DNA from: Parasponia andersonii
Lineage: Eukaryota; Streptophyta; Magnoliopsida; Rosales; Cannabaceae
DNA length: 64,000 nt
Direction of reading: 5' to 3'
Assembly (NCBI GenBank): GCA_002914805.1
Contig: JXTB01000026.1
Span: 55,784 to 119,783 of the forward strand
Shown here: positions 49,041 to 61,429 of the stretch, one piece after another
How positions within the stretch are numbered: the stretch's first letter is position 1
How the letters are laid out: each line of letters opens with the position of its first letter
Made by a program: the position numbers and the translations under genes
The notes under the pieces: model-generated
Told to the model about the DNA's origin: nothing
The model's input: the letters and a program-made list of their open reading frames with translations, nothing else
Databases searched by the model: none

Positions 49041-50368
49041 TCTTTTATTTATTTATTTATTTATTTTTTCATTTGTGGGTAGCTTGAAACCTTGAAGAAA
49101 CCAAACTGGATTAGGTCAATAATAAGGATTTAATATACTAGAAAAGACTGTAGACTGTAGTACTCAACAAACATCCAAATTTTCAATTCGTTGCAATAAT
49201 GCAAGTCTCCGTCAAGGATATACAATTGATCTCTTAAACAATTAAATGAAAGTATCCGTGAGATTATATATCTCTAAAAGTCAGCACATATAGATATATA
49301 GTTTACTCCTAACAATCATGGATTTAGGGTGGTTGGGTTTAGCTTCGTATTTTTTGAATAATTTATGAATCAAAAGATATTTTGTAAAAACTTAAAAATG
49401 AGATTATTAAATAATTTTTGACAAAATTACAGTTAAAAGTTAAAATTGGCTTAAGTCAGCTTTGATTTTTAGATTATACAATAATCTATATTATCTTTTA
49501 ATGAATAAATCATCATAACTAAAATACCCGAACTTAAAAGTTAAAATGTCACATATTTAATTGAATTTATTTTCATATCAATTTTTTTAAAAAAAGTATT
49601 AATATATTTAAATCATAATTGACTAAAATACTTTTTATATTAATTATTTTGAAGTAATCAAATTGATTCTTTATTGAAATTTTAAATTCAGATGAAAATA
49701 AAATAAAATAAATTTAATTGAATAACTAATTTAAATGAGTTTATTTTCATATCATTTTTTTTAAAAAGTATTAATAACTTTAGTATGTGCATAATTGTAA
49801 AAAAAATATTAATAAGTTCTTTCTATAAATATATATAATTTTATAATGAAGTTTATTTTTGTTATTTTATATTTACACAACAATTTAAAAATACTTTAAT
49901 ATAATTTTTTCAAATCACAACACTTTAAATTACAATTTACCATACACTCTCCTATTTTAGTTACATCAAATTTTTTATTCAGCATAACTAAAAATGTTTT
50001 CCTTAAAATCTACAACTCGACCAAATTAGCCCTTAATTTGAGCAAATTACTAATGTCTCCATTGCTTGATTTATTTATACTGTATGAGTAGGTACGCTTG
50101 ACAAGCACTCATTAATTAACCAACTCAAATTGGCTTCTTCAATGAGTTTTGTGAAACTTAATTTTCGAAGTTATGCCGGTATATATTCTGAAATTATTGA
50201 AGTTTGACAACTTTTGTTTTTATATTTTTTTCAAGGAAATGTGCGTCCTTTGTATATCTTAACAACAGAATGGTGAAAATATTTTCTTCCTCAATTTTAA
50301 AATGATCGTGACTTTGCAATCTACTAGTTCAGTACCATAATTTGTTAATGCAATTAAATTTAGGAAAT

Positions 50369-50742
50369 TACCAAATATTTCCCATACATTTAGCAAAATA
50401 CTAGTTCTATCCTTGTACTTAAGCTACAAAATACATCCCCGATCATTTGTCAAATTGGGGTAAAATTATCTCTTAGATTAAATTTGGTCAAAATTTTGTG
50501 AAATGACACTAATATTCACTTTAATCGAAATTAATCAAATAGTCTACTTATCACCTCAAGCCTATAACCAAGCACAAATATTTTTCTAAATAAAATAAAT
50601 TATCTATTTCAAGAATGATTTGACATTTAAGTTGTTTGGTTGTGGTTTTTCTAGATAATTTACTGGGATACGTGTTATATTTCTGAACCATTGGACATCA
50701 AATCTGGTATTTTGCTAAAATTCAATGGAAGATTTTGGTACT
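50369..50742. mobile_element. Second MITE-like inverted-repeat element
   Basis: The left end ACCAAATATTTCCCATACAT then TTTAGCAAAATACTAG matches the reversed right end ACCAAAATCTTCCATTGAAT then TTTAGCAAAATACCAG, an imperfect inverted repeat of about 40 bases over a 375-bp element. It is different in sequence from the element at 48690. No coding capacity. Confidence 0.55.
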
Positions 50743-50904
50743 CTCAGTTACGTTTTTCTGTACAATTAACAACATTATTTAAGGTAAATTAACATCTCAC
50801 TTTTTATATAAGTTCACATAAAAAATATTGGAAAAACTGGTATGTGGAACCTCCACTAAGCCAATAATACTTTAGTTTAGATTCACTCTAGTTCAATTAC
50901 ATTT

Positions 50905-51860
50905 TGTTTTTTTTTTGAAAAGATCCTCCAAGTTAATTTATTAATGAGAGGCCAAATGGGCTTCCAGTACATCAAACAAAGTGGAAGGAATACAACCTCT
51001 AGTCCTAGAATAAGAAACACTAAACGCAGGTAGAGCTGTAAATATGGACGGCCCGGTCCGACCCGTTCAGACCTGAGGAGAAATTCGGGTTGGACCGAGC
51101 TGGCCTGCAAAGTATTTTTGAAGGCTCAACCTGGTCCGACAGCCCGCGGGGCCAAAGTTTCAAACCGGGCCGGGCTAAATCCGAGCCAAATCTGGTCCAG
51201 TTCAATTATTAAAAAAAACAAAAAAATAAAAAAATAAATAGAAAAATGAATCTTTTTTAATATAAAATAAAATTACTAGTTGTATACTTATTTATTTAGT
51301 AAAATAAATAACTAAAATTAATAAGACAAAATTTTAAAAATAGAAGAGGAAAAAAAAATGTGTGGGCCACCGGCCCGACTCGCGGGCCAAGTGAGTTGGC
51401 CGCAGGCTGGCCTCGTTGGTCCCGGCCCAAATTTACAGGTATAAACCCAAGTCACACAGATATCAGAGTATGGGCTACCATATTTGCTTGTGGAAAATAT
51501 GACAACAGCTACCACTTCCTATAAGTAAGATAAGATTAACTATATTCTTGACAATCTAATCATCAAAAGAGTTAATTAAACTATTATTGATAAAATTAAC
51601 AATATTCAAAGCATCATTATCAACAATATCAGTAGAAAGACTGCAATTTGAAGCTAGAATTAAACTTTCCCTTAAAGCCATCAATTCAGCTTGAAAAGTA
51701 GTGGAAGCACTATTGAAATGCCCATAAGAGAAAACTACAACTGTGCCACTTGAATCTTAAATAATAGCCCAAAGCCTACCGGTCCATTCTCTTTATAAGA
51801 TGTTGTATCAATATTCAATTTGTATAATTCCGCTATTGGTAGAACCTGCAACACTTATCT
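50905..51860 (-). mobile_element. LINE 3' end with RNase H relic, split by a GC-rich insertion
   Basis: On the minus strand: LYKLNIDTTSYKENGPVGFG, then (after a frame change) FQAELMALRESLILASNCSL and DALNIVNFINNSL, the plant RVT_3 RNase H pattern. It runs from about 51860 to 51450, with a C-terminal-like RGCIPSTLFDVLEAHLASH-stop at about 50940-51000 and a poly(A) tail (T run at 50908-50917). Stops and shifts break the frame. The middle (51029-51440) does not belong to it. Same class as the LINE end at 5188-5660. Confidence 0.55.
51029..51440. repeat. GGCCCG-rich interspersed element inside the LINE relic
   Basis: Two GC-rich blocks (51029-51200 and 51350-51435) full of GGCCCG, GGGCCG and CGGGCC words surround an A/T-only core. 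They interrupt the RNase H relic on both sides, which suggests a nested insertion. Similar 'GGGCCGGGCC' pieces are scattered in plant genomes; I cannot assign a class. Open frames here are compositional artefacts. Confidence 0.5.
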
Positions 51861-54800
51861 TGGGCAATGTCAGTTGTCATTAATGGGTAAATATTTAACT
51901 CATAAATCAAATATTTTTTACTTCAAATATTAGAGATGTCAATATGGGCTAAGCTTTGTGAGCCGACTTATTTTATGAAGAAAAAGTAAGATACCGGCTC
52001 AACCCAAGTCCACATTATGTGGGTCTGAGTTAGTCTGTTACATATAGTAGAGGTCGGCCTGAGCCTTAGTCATAGGCCCACGTACCCGACCTGCTACATA
52101 TTGTAGAAGCCGAGGTGAGTTTCAGTCATAGATTTACAGGCTCGGTTCAACTTGATCCACATTTTTATTAGCCTACATTTAGTAATTATATATATAATTT
52201 TAAATATATTTCTTAATTAAAATTTAAAAAAATCTTAATTAAATATTTTCATTTATATGCTTTTAATGCTATTTATTTACTTATTTTTGTTTATTTTCAA
52301 TTTGTTCAAATTTTTTAAAAAAATATGAATGAGCTTTAAGTCCATATTTGATATTTTAAAGCACAAATCAACAATGAAATTAGGCCCACATTGTAACCTA
52401 TATTCGGTCATATCTATTTTTTAGAACTCGATGGAGTCTTTTTTCTATTATAATCACATTAGACTCATTATGACAATATAACATATTATTTTTCCTAAAA
52501 TTTAATATTTATTATAACTGCAATAGTTTTATATATATATATATATTTCAAAATAAGTTGTTTTTATCATATTATTTTTTATTTTAATAATTTGTTTAAA
52601 ATCAATAAATTAATTCTTTAGAAACTAAATTGTAATAAACAATTGTTATTTCCTGGCACAAAAGATAATGATATATAAATTTAAGCGAACATTAAATAGG
52701 CATTTTATTTATCACCTTTTTGTCCCACTTAGCGCCAAACGTATACAATCTTATTTTAAACAATAGTCCAATCCAATATTATCTAACGAGAGAAAAGTAA
52801 AAATACCAATCGTAGTCATGAGAAATTTGCCACATATGACGCATAATCAATAGGAAACACCTATTAATATTTTTTGTTTGAATCAAACTGAAATTTTATA
52901 TATAATTTAAATAGTTTGTTATGTGACTCAATTCATGAATTAATAAATAATTTGATGATACTTATTGATCAAATTTTTAAAACACAACGATAGAGTAGTT
53001 TTTTTTTTTTTTTTTAAAAAAAAAAAATTGAATTGGTAAAATACAAAAGAAGTATAACTAATTTGAATGATATTCATCAATTATATATAAGGATGATTAC
53101 CAAAACCTCATTCGCTTTTGCTAATTAAACAATTTACTTTTCATTTTGAAAAGAACAAATAAAATCTTCCTCTCATATATTTCAGATTATACCCAAAAAA
53201 AAAAAAAACAATTGAATCAAAATTTACTCAAAAGGTATCCAAAAAAAAAAAAATACTCAAAAGGTAATTATATTTGCTATTTGCACCTCACTAGATTATA
53301 GGGGTACCATTTGTCGTCAAAATATTTATTTTAGTACAAATTTACTTAATGATTAGATATTATAAATGAGAACTTGGAATTTAGGCACCTCATTCCATGA
53401 TTAAAAACTAATAACTAAACTTCCAATCCTCGCCCAACCCCCCCCCCCAAAAAAAAAAAATAAAAAAAAAAAATTTTAATTAAAAAAACCCGCACACAAA
53501 CAATTAAAGCTTTTGATCTGAAGCCAATGAAGAATGCAATTTTATTTCCTTAATTGTAGACCATTTTAGCTTATTATTTTTACTATATTTTATTGCATGG
53601 AAAGAAAAAAAAAATCCTTGAATTTAGAACACAAAATTAAAACAGTCGAAGAATTTGTATAGTCATCAAATACAGAAATTAGTGTAAAACAAGAACCATA
53701 ACTAAGCAACACAAGAAAACAAATGTTCAAAATCATAAAAAAGATAAGACGAAAATAATCCCGAAGAAATAAATAGAAAAACTCTTCAAGTACAAAAATA
53801 AATAAATAAGAGGTGTAAACATGTGATATGGTAATCGTTGGACTCCTTGGAGAGATTGAGGAGGAGAACAAAAGGAGAACAAAATTGGCTTAAAGATCTT
53901 GTTGACGAGAGGGTGTAATTAGTGTTCTTTTTTATATATATAATAAGACTAAAATTTTATTTATCAAATGAATAATTCAGTACAATAATTCAATTAATAC
54001 AATAATTAAAGTACAAATGATCTATTATAGTTAATGAATATAGTGGCAAAACTATTGTATTTGACTATAGAGGAAACACATAACCCGACATAGAGTATAA
54101 TCAGAGTTTTATGATGAATACCTTTTACCTTTCAAAATCATCCTTCGCCACTAATATTATGATAGATCTTTTGTAAAAATTAATCTTGAACTGCATAAAA
54201 TCTTCTAGATCTGAATCACAAAAATCTCAAATCTAAAAGATACATATAAAAAACTGCACGAAAATAAAGAAAATAAATGTAACATATGTTGATATTGTGA
54301 CTATCCTTCAAAGTCTCCTGGTAACTTAGGACTCTAAGAGCTAAGTGTAATCACGTATATTGAAGTGTTTCCAATTAGTTGTGGACTCTTGCTATTGGAT
54401 ATACGGTAATAGGAGCATTTGGGATGGTTTAGGACATTTTAGTTGTGGGTTCATTTAGAGTCCTAAATTAAATATAACTCTAGCAATTGTTTTGTCTATA
54501 TGTATGGTGCTCTACGGGCAGCTCTAATTTGATGAGAAAGGGAGAGCCAAATAGAGAAAGAGTTAGAGAGAGTAACAATTCAACCTTGCGAGAGAGAGAG
54601 AGAGAGAGATAGAGAAAGTTAAAAGTATAATTATGGGTTGACGGAGTTTTGGAGTTAAACAGAGAAAATATATATTGTTCTGTCTAGTGATCTCCTCTGT
54701 GTACGTAAGCTATAATTTGTATTCAAATCACGATAAATCTTATATTTTTTATTTTACTTTTTGTGTGAGGTTAGATCTAAATTCATTATAGAATTTAGAT

Positions 54801-55738
54801 CAATATTATGTACTTGATTGTGTAGTGTCCTAATAAAATACGATCTAAAATCAAAACTCTTATAGATCTAGACGTAGGTTGATTTATGCTTTTACACATA
54901 AGAATGATTATTGAAAATAAAAATGAAAAAGAAAACAACAAAAGGAAAAGTCTTCTTAGAGAGGAAGACCCGATTTATATCTCTGACGGAATGTAAATCT
55001 TTATATGTAAGACTTATAAAGAGAGTGAAGAGAATTTTTTGAGACGAAGGAGGCTAAGGTTTTTTCTTAACCTTCTATTCACTCAGTTTTATTAGTGTGT
55101 TTTTAAAGTAGTAATTTTTAGACATATTACTTTGTGTAATTTTTTTTTTTTTTGCTAATAAGCATAGTGCATTTTAGCTAATTGGGATGCTAATATAACC
55201 CCTTTTAATCCAAATCAAAACGAAATAAAAAAACAAAAATACCGTCAGTCAAATCCTAAGTCATACTTTATTTAATTATTTTTTGAAAAACTATGTTTTA
55301 GCTACAATGACAAACACACAGTCCTTAGGATCTTGGAAAGTTTGCTTGACGACGATATACTACTATATATAGTTTTTTTTTTCCCCTTTCTTTGGATTCT
55401 GCTATATTACATACCCTCAGATGATAAAACAAAACAGCTATCAAAATGCAATGCTAGTACCTATGTATGTGAATAAAGGGATAAAGAAGATGCATGCAAC
55501 ACTTTTTTATTATTATTTTCTTTTTCCTCTCATAATACATGTAACTATGCAAAGAAAGAAAGTATTCTTTGATTCATGCATGAACATGGAAGGCCACATG
55601 TCGGCCACATGATCAATAAAATGTTTATAGATAATATATAGAATATAATATTCTATTTTCTATTTATTTTTCACACGTTATCACATATATATAATATACA
55701 CTTTTTTTTTTAGCAAATATAATATACACTTTTTATTA
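51861..55738. other. AT-rich intergenic region
   Basis: About 51945-52180 is a second GGCTCA/GGCCCA-rich piece (words like GGCCTGAGCC and GGCTCGG), related in style to the element at 51029. The rest has (TA)n at about 52530, C9/A12 runs at 53439-53475, and (GA)n at about 54590-54608. About 54290-54790 could be a decayed LTR but lacks defining ends. No gene supported. Confidence 0.45.
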
Positions 55739-56250
55739 TTGGTACTCTCAAATGATGCATCTCCATACCTTACTCAGATTTGCCATGATAACTCCACCAG
55801 CTGCAGTTCCCTCACACTAATTAATTTTCTCCTTATTTATTTATTTATTTTGCTGAAGAGAATATCCTCAGATCATCGATATATATTATATATATATATA
55901 TATATATCATATATTCATATATTGCAGTTCAAATCCCATCTTACTCATCTCCATCTCTCTCTCTTCTTCAAACTCTCTCTCTAATCTGAATTTGAATATA
56001 GTATGAATATTATTGGTGAGGAGGCCTACCCTTATCTTTCTTTAGCAATCTCAGTATTGTTATTTCTGTATATCATAATAGTGGTTTTGCTAGAATCTCC
56101 ATGGAGCAAGAATGGAGCTTCATGGATGCTGCTTCAACAAGAATATTGCTGGTTTCCCAGTTCCAAGAGTACTACTCACACAAAGGAATATTGTTATAGC
56201 AAAGGGTGAACATGATTCTACAGTCCATCGCTCTCTCTCTCTCTCTCTCT

Positions 56251-56294
<44 letters not shown>

Positions 56295-56330
56295 TACCCC
56301 ATCATAGATCGGGCTCAATAAAACTCTGAT
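55739..56330 (+). other. Possible transcription unit, unassigned
   Basis: A CT-rich (Y-patch-like) leader at about 55950-55982 follows a (TA)n run (55878-55906) and precedes an ATG at 56003 with a 68-codon frame starting MNIIGEEAYPYLSLAISVLL, which has a hydrophobic stretch like a signal or anchor. A second overlapping frame starts at 56112. (CT)n and (TA)n runs follow at 56228-56292. I recognise no protein or peptide family, and simple repeats make frames here unreliable. Confidence 0.2.
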
Positions 56331-59300
56331 AATACTTTTTGAACATTTTGAATATAGCTTAGAAATATTATCATTAGAATCTTTCTTGTAGAAAGGTGAT
56401 AATTTTATTATGTTTATGCTTTCCAGAGACTATAATATTTATTATATGTCTGAACTTTTTGCTAACATTTTTTTAATGGGATTTGTCATTTTAAATTTTC
56501 ATTCAGAAGGGTACTTGATACTCAGTACGAATGCCACGGTAGACTTTTCCGATGTCAAGTTCCATTGAGGTTTAGATACTTTTTGCGGTTGCTTGTAAAT
56601 TGTAATTCACTAAAGACTAAAATTACATCGTCTAACTATCACCTTTCCTAAAAAAGTATACATCGGCTAATTTCACTCAAAAAATTTAGGTTCGGCCTTA
56701 TGGGAGACCTCTAGCATGTGGCATTTTTCTTCAAATGGCTTTTGAGAAATTGGGAGAATTAATTATTTTTGAAGTGTCTTTTGCAGAAAAATCCTTTATC
56801 ACGACCAAATTCCTAGTCCCTAGCAAAATGAGATCATTTAATTTAGAAATTCTTTATTTAATTATAAAAATGTCCAAAAAAGTTTTATTTTGAAAATTTT
56901 TGAAATTGGAACTAGTGTACTAATCTCATAGCTTTTATTTACTATTAAGCATAGATCTAATAAGAATTTGAAAATCATGATGTCCAATACAAGTCCATGC
57001 TTAGTCATCGCCTATACTAGTACTAAGGACTAATATAACATATATGTTTATAAATAGTATTTTTGGATCAAATACTAGACAAATTCTACTATCCAAATAA
57101 AAATATAACCTATATTCTTATCCAAGCTCCAGACATTATGATAACCTCCTACCTGCCTGTTGGTCACCTAAGTTATATTGAACTCCACCCAAGGAGGAAA
57201 AAGAGGGGGAGAGCATGAAATATTTAATAGGATATCCAATTAATGATACGAACTACGCTAATAATGTGACGAAATCTGAACTAAATTTGGAAACACAATC
57301 TTAAAATCTTTCAAGCTTGATGGAAACTGCGACCCGTTGCCTAGCAAAGTAAGAACCTTGATATAGTGAATACAAATGGAGATGAATAATCTGCTTAATA
57401 ATTTAGTTTGAACGTCACAAGAAATCTCTTGATAAGTTCAGAAAAAAAGTTTCTTCAAGAACTCAAGAAGAAAATTCTCACGATTTTTATTAACTTCAAA
57501 AAATTGCATACATAATGTTGTAGGCGACACACATATAGCCAACTTATACTTGCTAGGATTTTAATTGTAAAATTACTAATATACCCTTAATGAAGAAAAA
57601 GACATACTTAAAATAACCCTAGAAATATTCAGAAATTAAAAAAAACATAAAAGCTAAAGATATTACAAAGAAAATACACCTATATCAACTTATAAACTCC
57701 CTTGCACGTGTATGATGGATTAGACATGCAAGTTAACCATGCAATGACATCAATAGATGTGTATAGTTGATTGGTTTTCTCTCGAATCGACTTGGATAAG
57801 CAAAATCAACCTTTGTTTACCCTTAGTTGTGAACACACTTTCTTCTTATTGTAGAACCCTCCGGACTAAGTTATTCAACTCTTCTTTAGATCTTTTAGCT
57901 CGAGCTCTCATCACCAGACCAACTAGAACTTGTATTGGATCACGATTCTTTACAGCCTTGATGTTCTCATCAATTAACTTTTTGGAAAATCATTTAGTTA
58001 TGAAAATACCTGTATGGTTAGTTGTTCTAAAAAATAATCCATAAAATATTTGAATAATCAAATCAATCATATAATGAAAAATATATTCGAAAGCATCATA
58101 ACGAAAACTACAATCGAAAACTACAATCGAAAATATCATAAGGCAACTCATTCCATGAGCTCTTATCTTCTCATCATGAACAGATTAACCTATGCTATGT
58201 GCACTAACTGCCTTTTGTCTGACACTTACCTACGAAAATTGCAGGGGCAGCATAGTGACTAACCTACTAAACTGGAAGAGCAACTGAATACCTACACTTA
58301 TTGAGTAGGAGTAATTAGAAGATCCCGTGTAGGTTTGTAGGCTCTGCAATGCCTAAGATCGAACTCATATATAATCCTATAGTATGTGTAATATGTGGAG
58401 AGGTACAAACAACTGTACAATGAATAAATATTCTAGACGTGCTCTACTTTTCAATTAAAAACTATTTTATAATATTAAAAATTCGACAACATAATTTAAC
58501 TAAACCCAAAAATCAAACTTGCACAAAACTATACACAAATCAACTAAAGTAGTCCACGATGTCTCACAATATCATAATTTATCAAAATAATAGTTCAAAC
58601 CAATTTAGTTCATAAAGTTCCAAAGTATCAAGACATATCTAATTTTTGTAAGTAATAGAATTTATGATAATTGGATCCCTTACCTCACTACGATAGCCGT
58701 ATAAAACCATCGAGTAGTGTGGTATCCCTTGGTGGTCGGTTGGATGGTCAGTGAGCGATTTCGAGTCTCAAGTTGCGTGCTTTGATGGGTCGACTTCCCA
58801 ACAGAGCTTCAAATGGTGATTACGAAGTCATCAATGTGTTCGCAATGCCATTGATCGTCCAATTCTAAGCCGAGGTGAAACCCGACTTGGGTACGCGAAT
58901 AAAAATGCAATTCCCGAGCCTCCATATCTTAAAAGTTGTGTCCACTACGAAACATATCAAAACTCTTTTCTTGACCCCGCTGAGCTCGATTTTAATATCG
59001 AACCAAGCAGAAATTGATTATTTTATACTAAACCTTTGAAAATAGCCAAACATTTTGAGCAGATTATAAATATACCATTTTCAAAAAGTATTTTCAAGAT
59101 TACCAACTTTTCTCTTAAAAAATGGCCTAAACCAGATTATGATTTCAAAATGCCAATCTCTTTCTCTTTATACTTTACTTATACCAATTTTATACTGTAA
59201 ACTACTTTTATATAACCATCTCAAAAGTAGTTACAAAAATATCAACAATATGTTTAAAATGCCAAATCTTTATCAAAGCCAAGCTAAGGGATGAAATGGG

Positions 59301-60437
59301 TACCTTTGGAAAGCTGACGATGAGACAAGGAGAATGAGACCAGTTTCGGCTGCTAGAGTGGCAAGAATCAGCAGTGGTAGTGAAAAGAGTGTTTCAGCTA
59401 TTTTCCTCCATTTCCGGCAAACGACAGCATCTCCAGCGAAACCAGTCCATCTGGGTTTGTTTTCGGAGGTTATCTCTCGAATCCTAATGATTTTGCAGTA
59501 AGATAACATCTAGAAGAACTTCGATTCAGGACTGTCGTTGAGGTTTAGGAGTAAAGGTAATGTTTTATAGGGTTTAGCTGAAAGAGAACATGACGAAGAA
59601 AGGAGAGAGAGGGGTCTAAAATTTTATGGCCCAATTTTCCCTTAAAAATTTTCACCTTTACTCTTATAAAATAGGGGATTTTACACCTCTGCTTTTTATT
59701 TATTTATTTATTTTGAGAAATAAGACCATGCAGTACCACTTATTATACCATATTAATTAAGTGTAACAGTTTTTTTTTTTGGCTAATTGGTACCACATTT
59801 CTCTTTTAAAAATTCTATTTGTTTGTCATTTGTCCATGGAAAATTACTTTCAATGAAGAAGTTTTGGTGAGAAAATGGTAGCTCTTAACTTTGATTAATA
59901 TTTCTAAAAGAAGATTATAAATTTTGTCCCTTTGTTAAAGCCTATTATTGAATAAGGGATAAAATACAAATCATATACAAAACTAGACCTTTAATTTCAT
60001 AAAAATTTTAGGAATTCCAAATCTACCTTTGCCACACCAAAACTCGACCTTGGTTAGGTGCAAAAATGAAATAAAATAAAACAAAAATTCTCATGCCTAT
60101 TTTCAAACATGTTCGACCACGATTAAATACACGATCGAGCACATGAACATAAGATCAAGCACGGTCAAGTGATGGTGGGGTGTAATAAAATGTTTTAAAA
60201 TTTGTTGAGAAAATAAGATATCTAAGCAATCTTAGATGTATAACATAAGTTAATGATAGTTAGTTTTGATATTATTTATGGATAAGTCATTTTTATAACC
60301 ATGTGGACCTTTTAGTGTAAAAGTACTATATTTTTTTTTTTTAAAAAAGGAGCATTTGGCTGTAAAATTTATGTTTCAAACTTACGAAGTAAAGAGTGCA
60401 AATGAAGAATATAAAAGGTTAGCAACTACTTACCACT
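56331..60437. other. Repeat-derived intergenic region
   Basis: AT-rich. It contains a Ty3/gypsy scrap (listed) and a GC-richer stretch at about 58680-59590 (for example GTGGTATCCCTTGGTGGTCG) that looks like LTR or other mobile-element sequence. A minus-strand 78-codon frame there (59273-59509) resembles nothing I know. A purine tract AAAAAGAGGGGGAGAG lies at about 57196-57213. No host gene seen. Confidence 0.4.
57845..57995 (-). mobile_element. Ty3/gypsy polyprotein C-terminal scrap
   Basis: Minus-strand reading gives VGLVMRARAKRSKEELNNL, which resembles the 'TRARAK..KE.L..L' block near the end of plant Ty3/gypsy polyproteins. Only a fragment; the parent element's limits are not visible. Fossil. 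Confidence 0.4.
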
Positions 60438-60545
60438 GAATGAGGTGATCTGATGGTAAGTCTTTGTTTGTGGTAGGCCAAGGTCGAGAGTTCAAGTCCT
60501 GTATTGCAGATTGTAAATAGTGAAAATTAGGGAATACATGACATA
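60438..60545 (+). mobile_element. Probable tRNA-derived SINE
   Basis: Box A-like TGATCTGATGG at about 60446-60456 and box B-like GAGTTCAAGTCC at about 60487-60498, spaced as in a polymerase III internal promoter and embedded in non-coding DNA. The tail is weak. It is more decayed than the SINE at 1540. Confidence 0.4.
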
Positions 60546-61429
60546 TTATCGAAATAAATCAAATATATGGTACATCTCTTTTTATTCTACAATATTTGAT
60601 TGAAAAAATACCACATTTGACTATGGAGATTTCTATCTCATTTCCCTACTCTTGGGCACCACCTCCATTCCCAGCCAACCAACTCTGACTTTTCCTCAGC
60701 CTCGCCCTTGACCAGATTGCCGATCATCGGCTATACATCCGCACGTCCATATGATGTGCACGCCCTTGATGAAGTCACCGGTGTCGGAAGAGCAGGAGTC
60801 ATTGAGGATGTCAACCCAAACACCGTTGAGCTTCTTAAATTCGATATTGTAGACATGTGAGACAAATTCCTAAATAATCTTCTCCTCATTTTGGGTAACC
60901 TATTCAAAGCGATTCTTCAATTTTATTATTATCGTAAAAGCTTAAGCCTTTGTTTAATTCTCAAGAAACTCTAATACTTTTACTAAGAAATTAGCATATT
61001 AAGCTTAATTTTCTGGGTGTGTTTGTAGTATAAATAATACGATTAATTAAACAAAATGGGTAAATGATACAGGACATTATCAAACTAAACGTGAACTTAA
61101 TTTACTACGTGAAGTGTTTTTGTTTGATAGGTCAATTGTGATTTTTGTTGATTATGTATAATAATATCATGATTTACATTATTGTTGATGGAAAAACTTG
61201 TTTTGATCATAATCTGATGGTTTTTGAGTCCGAAAAATTTATCCTTTTAAGGACAAAATACGGACTGGTGATGAAAAGAAATGTGTTCCCTTTCTGTATT
61301 TTATCTGGCTTTTATCAATCTCTTACAATCTCTAACATAATTTGATGGTCTTGATATCCTATTATGTTTTCTGTGTTATTCGAAACTAAAAGTGCCTAGT
61401 TGAACTTGAAGAACTTATTGTTTTCGATT
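60546..61429. other. Intergenic with an orphan coding-like segment
   Basis: About 60620-60862 is GC-richer than its surroundings and open for about 75 codons on the plus strand, including RLPIIGYTSARPYDVHALDE and ending LLKFDIVDM-stop; no good start is seen. The minus strand is also open over part of it. I cannot match it to a family. It could be an exon of a lost or captured gene. The rest is AT-rich and empty. Confidence 0.3.

Larger units (their letters stand above)
48102..50904. other. Intergenic with two MITE-like elements
   Basis: AT-rich flank of the 372-aa gene with a (TTTA)n run at about 49045-49066. The two inverted-repeat elements are listed separately. No coding sequence recognised. 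Confidence 0.5.

Noticed and set aside
54290-54900. Possible Ty1/copia solo LTR (ends in sequence like TGTATTCAAATCACGATAAA)
   Set aside because: No matching TG...CA ends, target duplication or second copy could be placed by eye.
56112-56321. Small frame over CT and TA repeats proposed as a peptide gene
   Set aside because: Its second half is encoded purely by (CT)n and (TA)n microsatellites.
57196-57230. Purine tract AAAAAGAGGGGGAGAG as the edge of an LTR element
   Set aside because: No LTR pair or neighbouring pol sequence in the matching orientation was visible.
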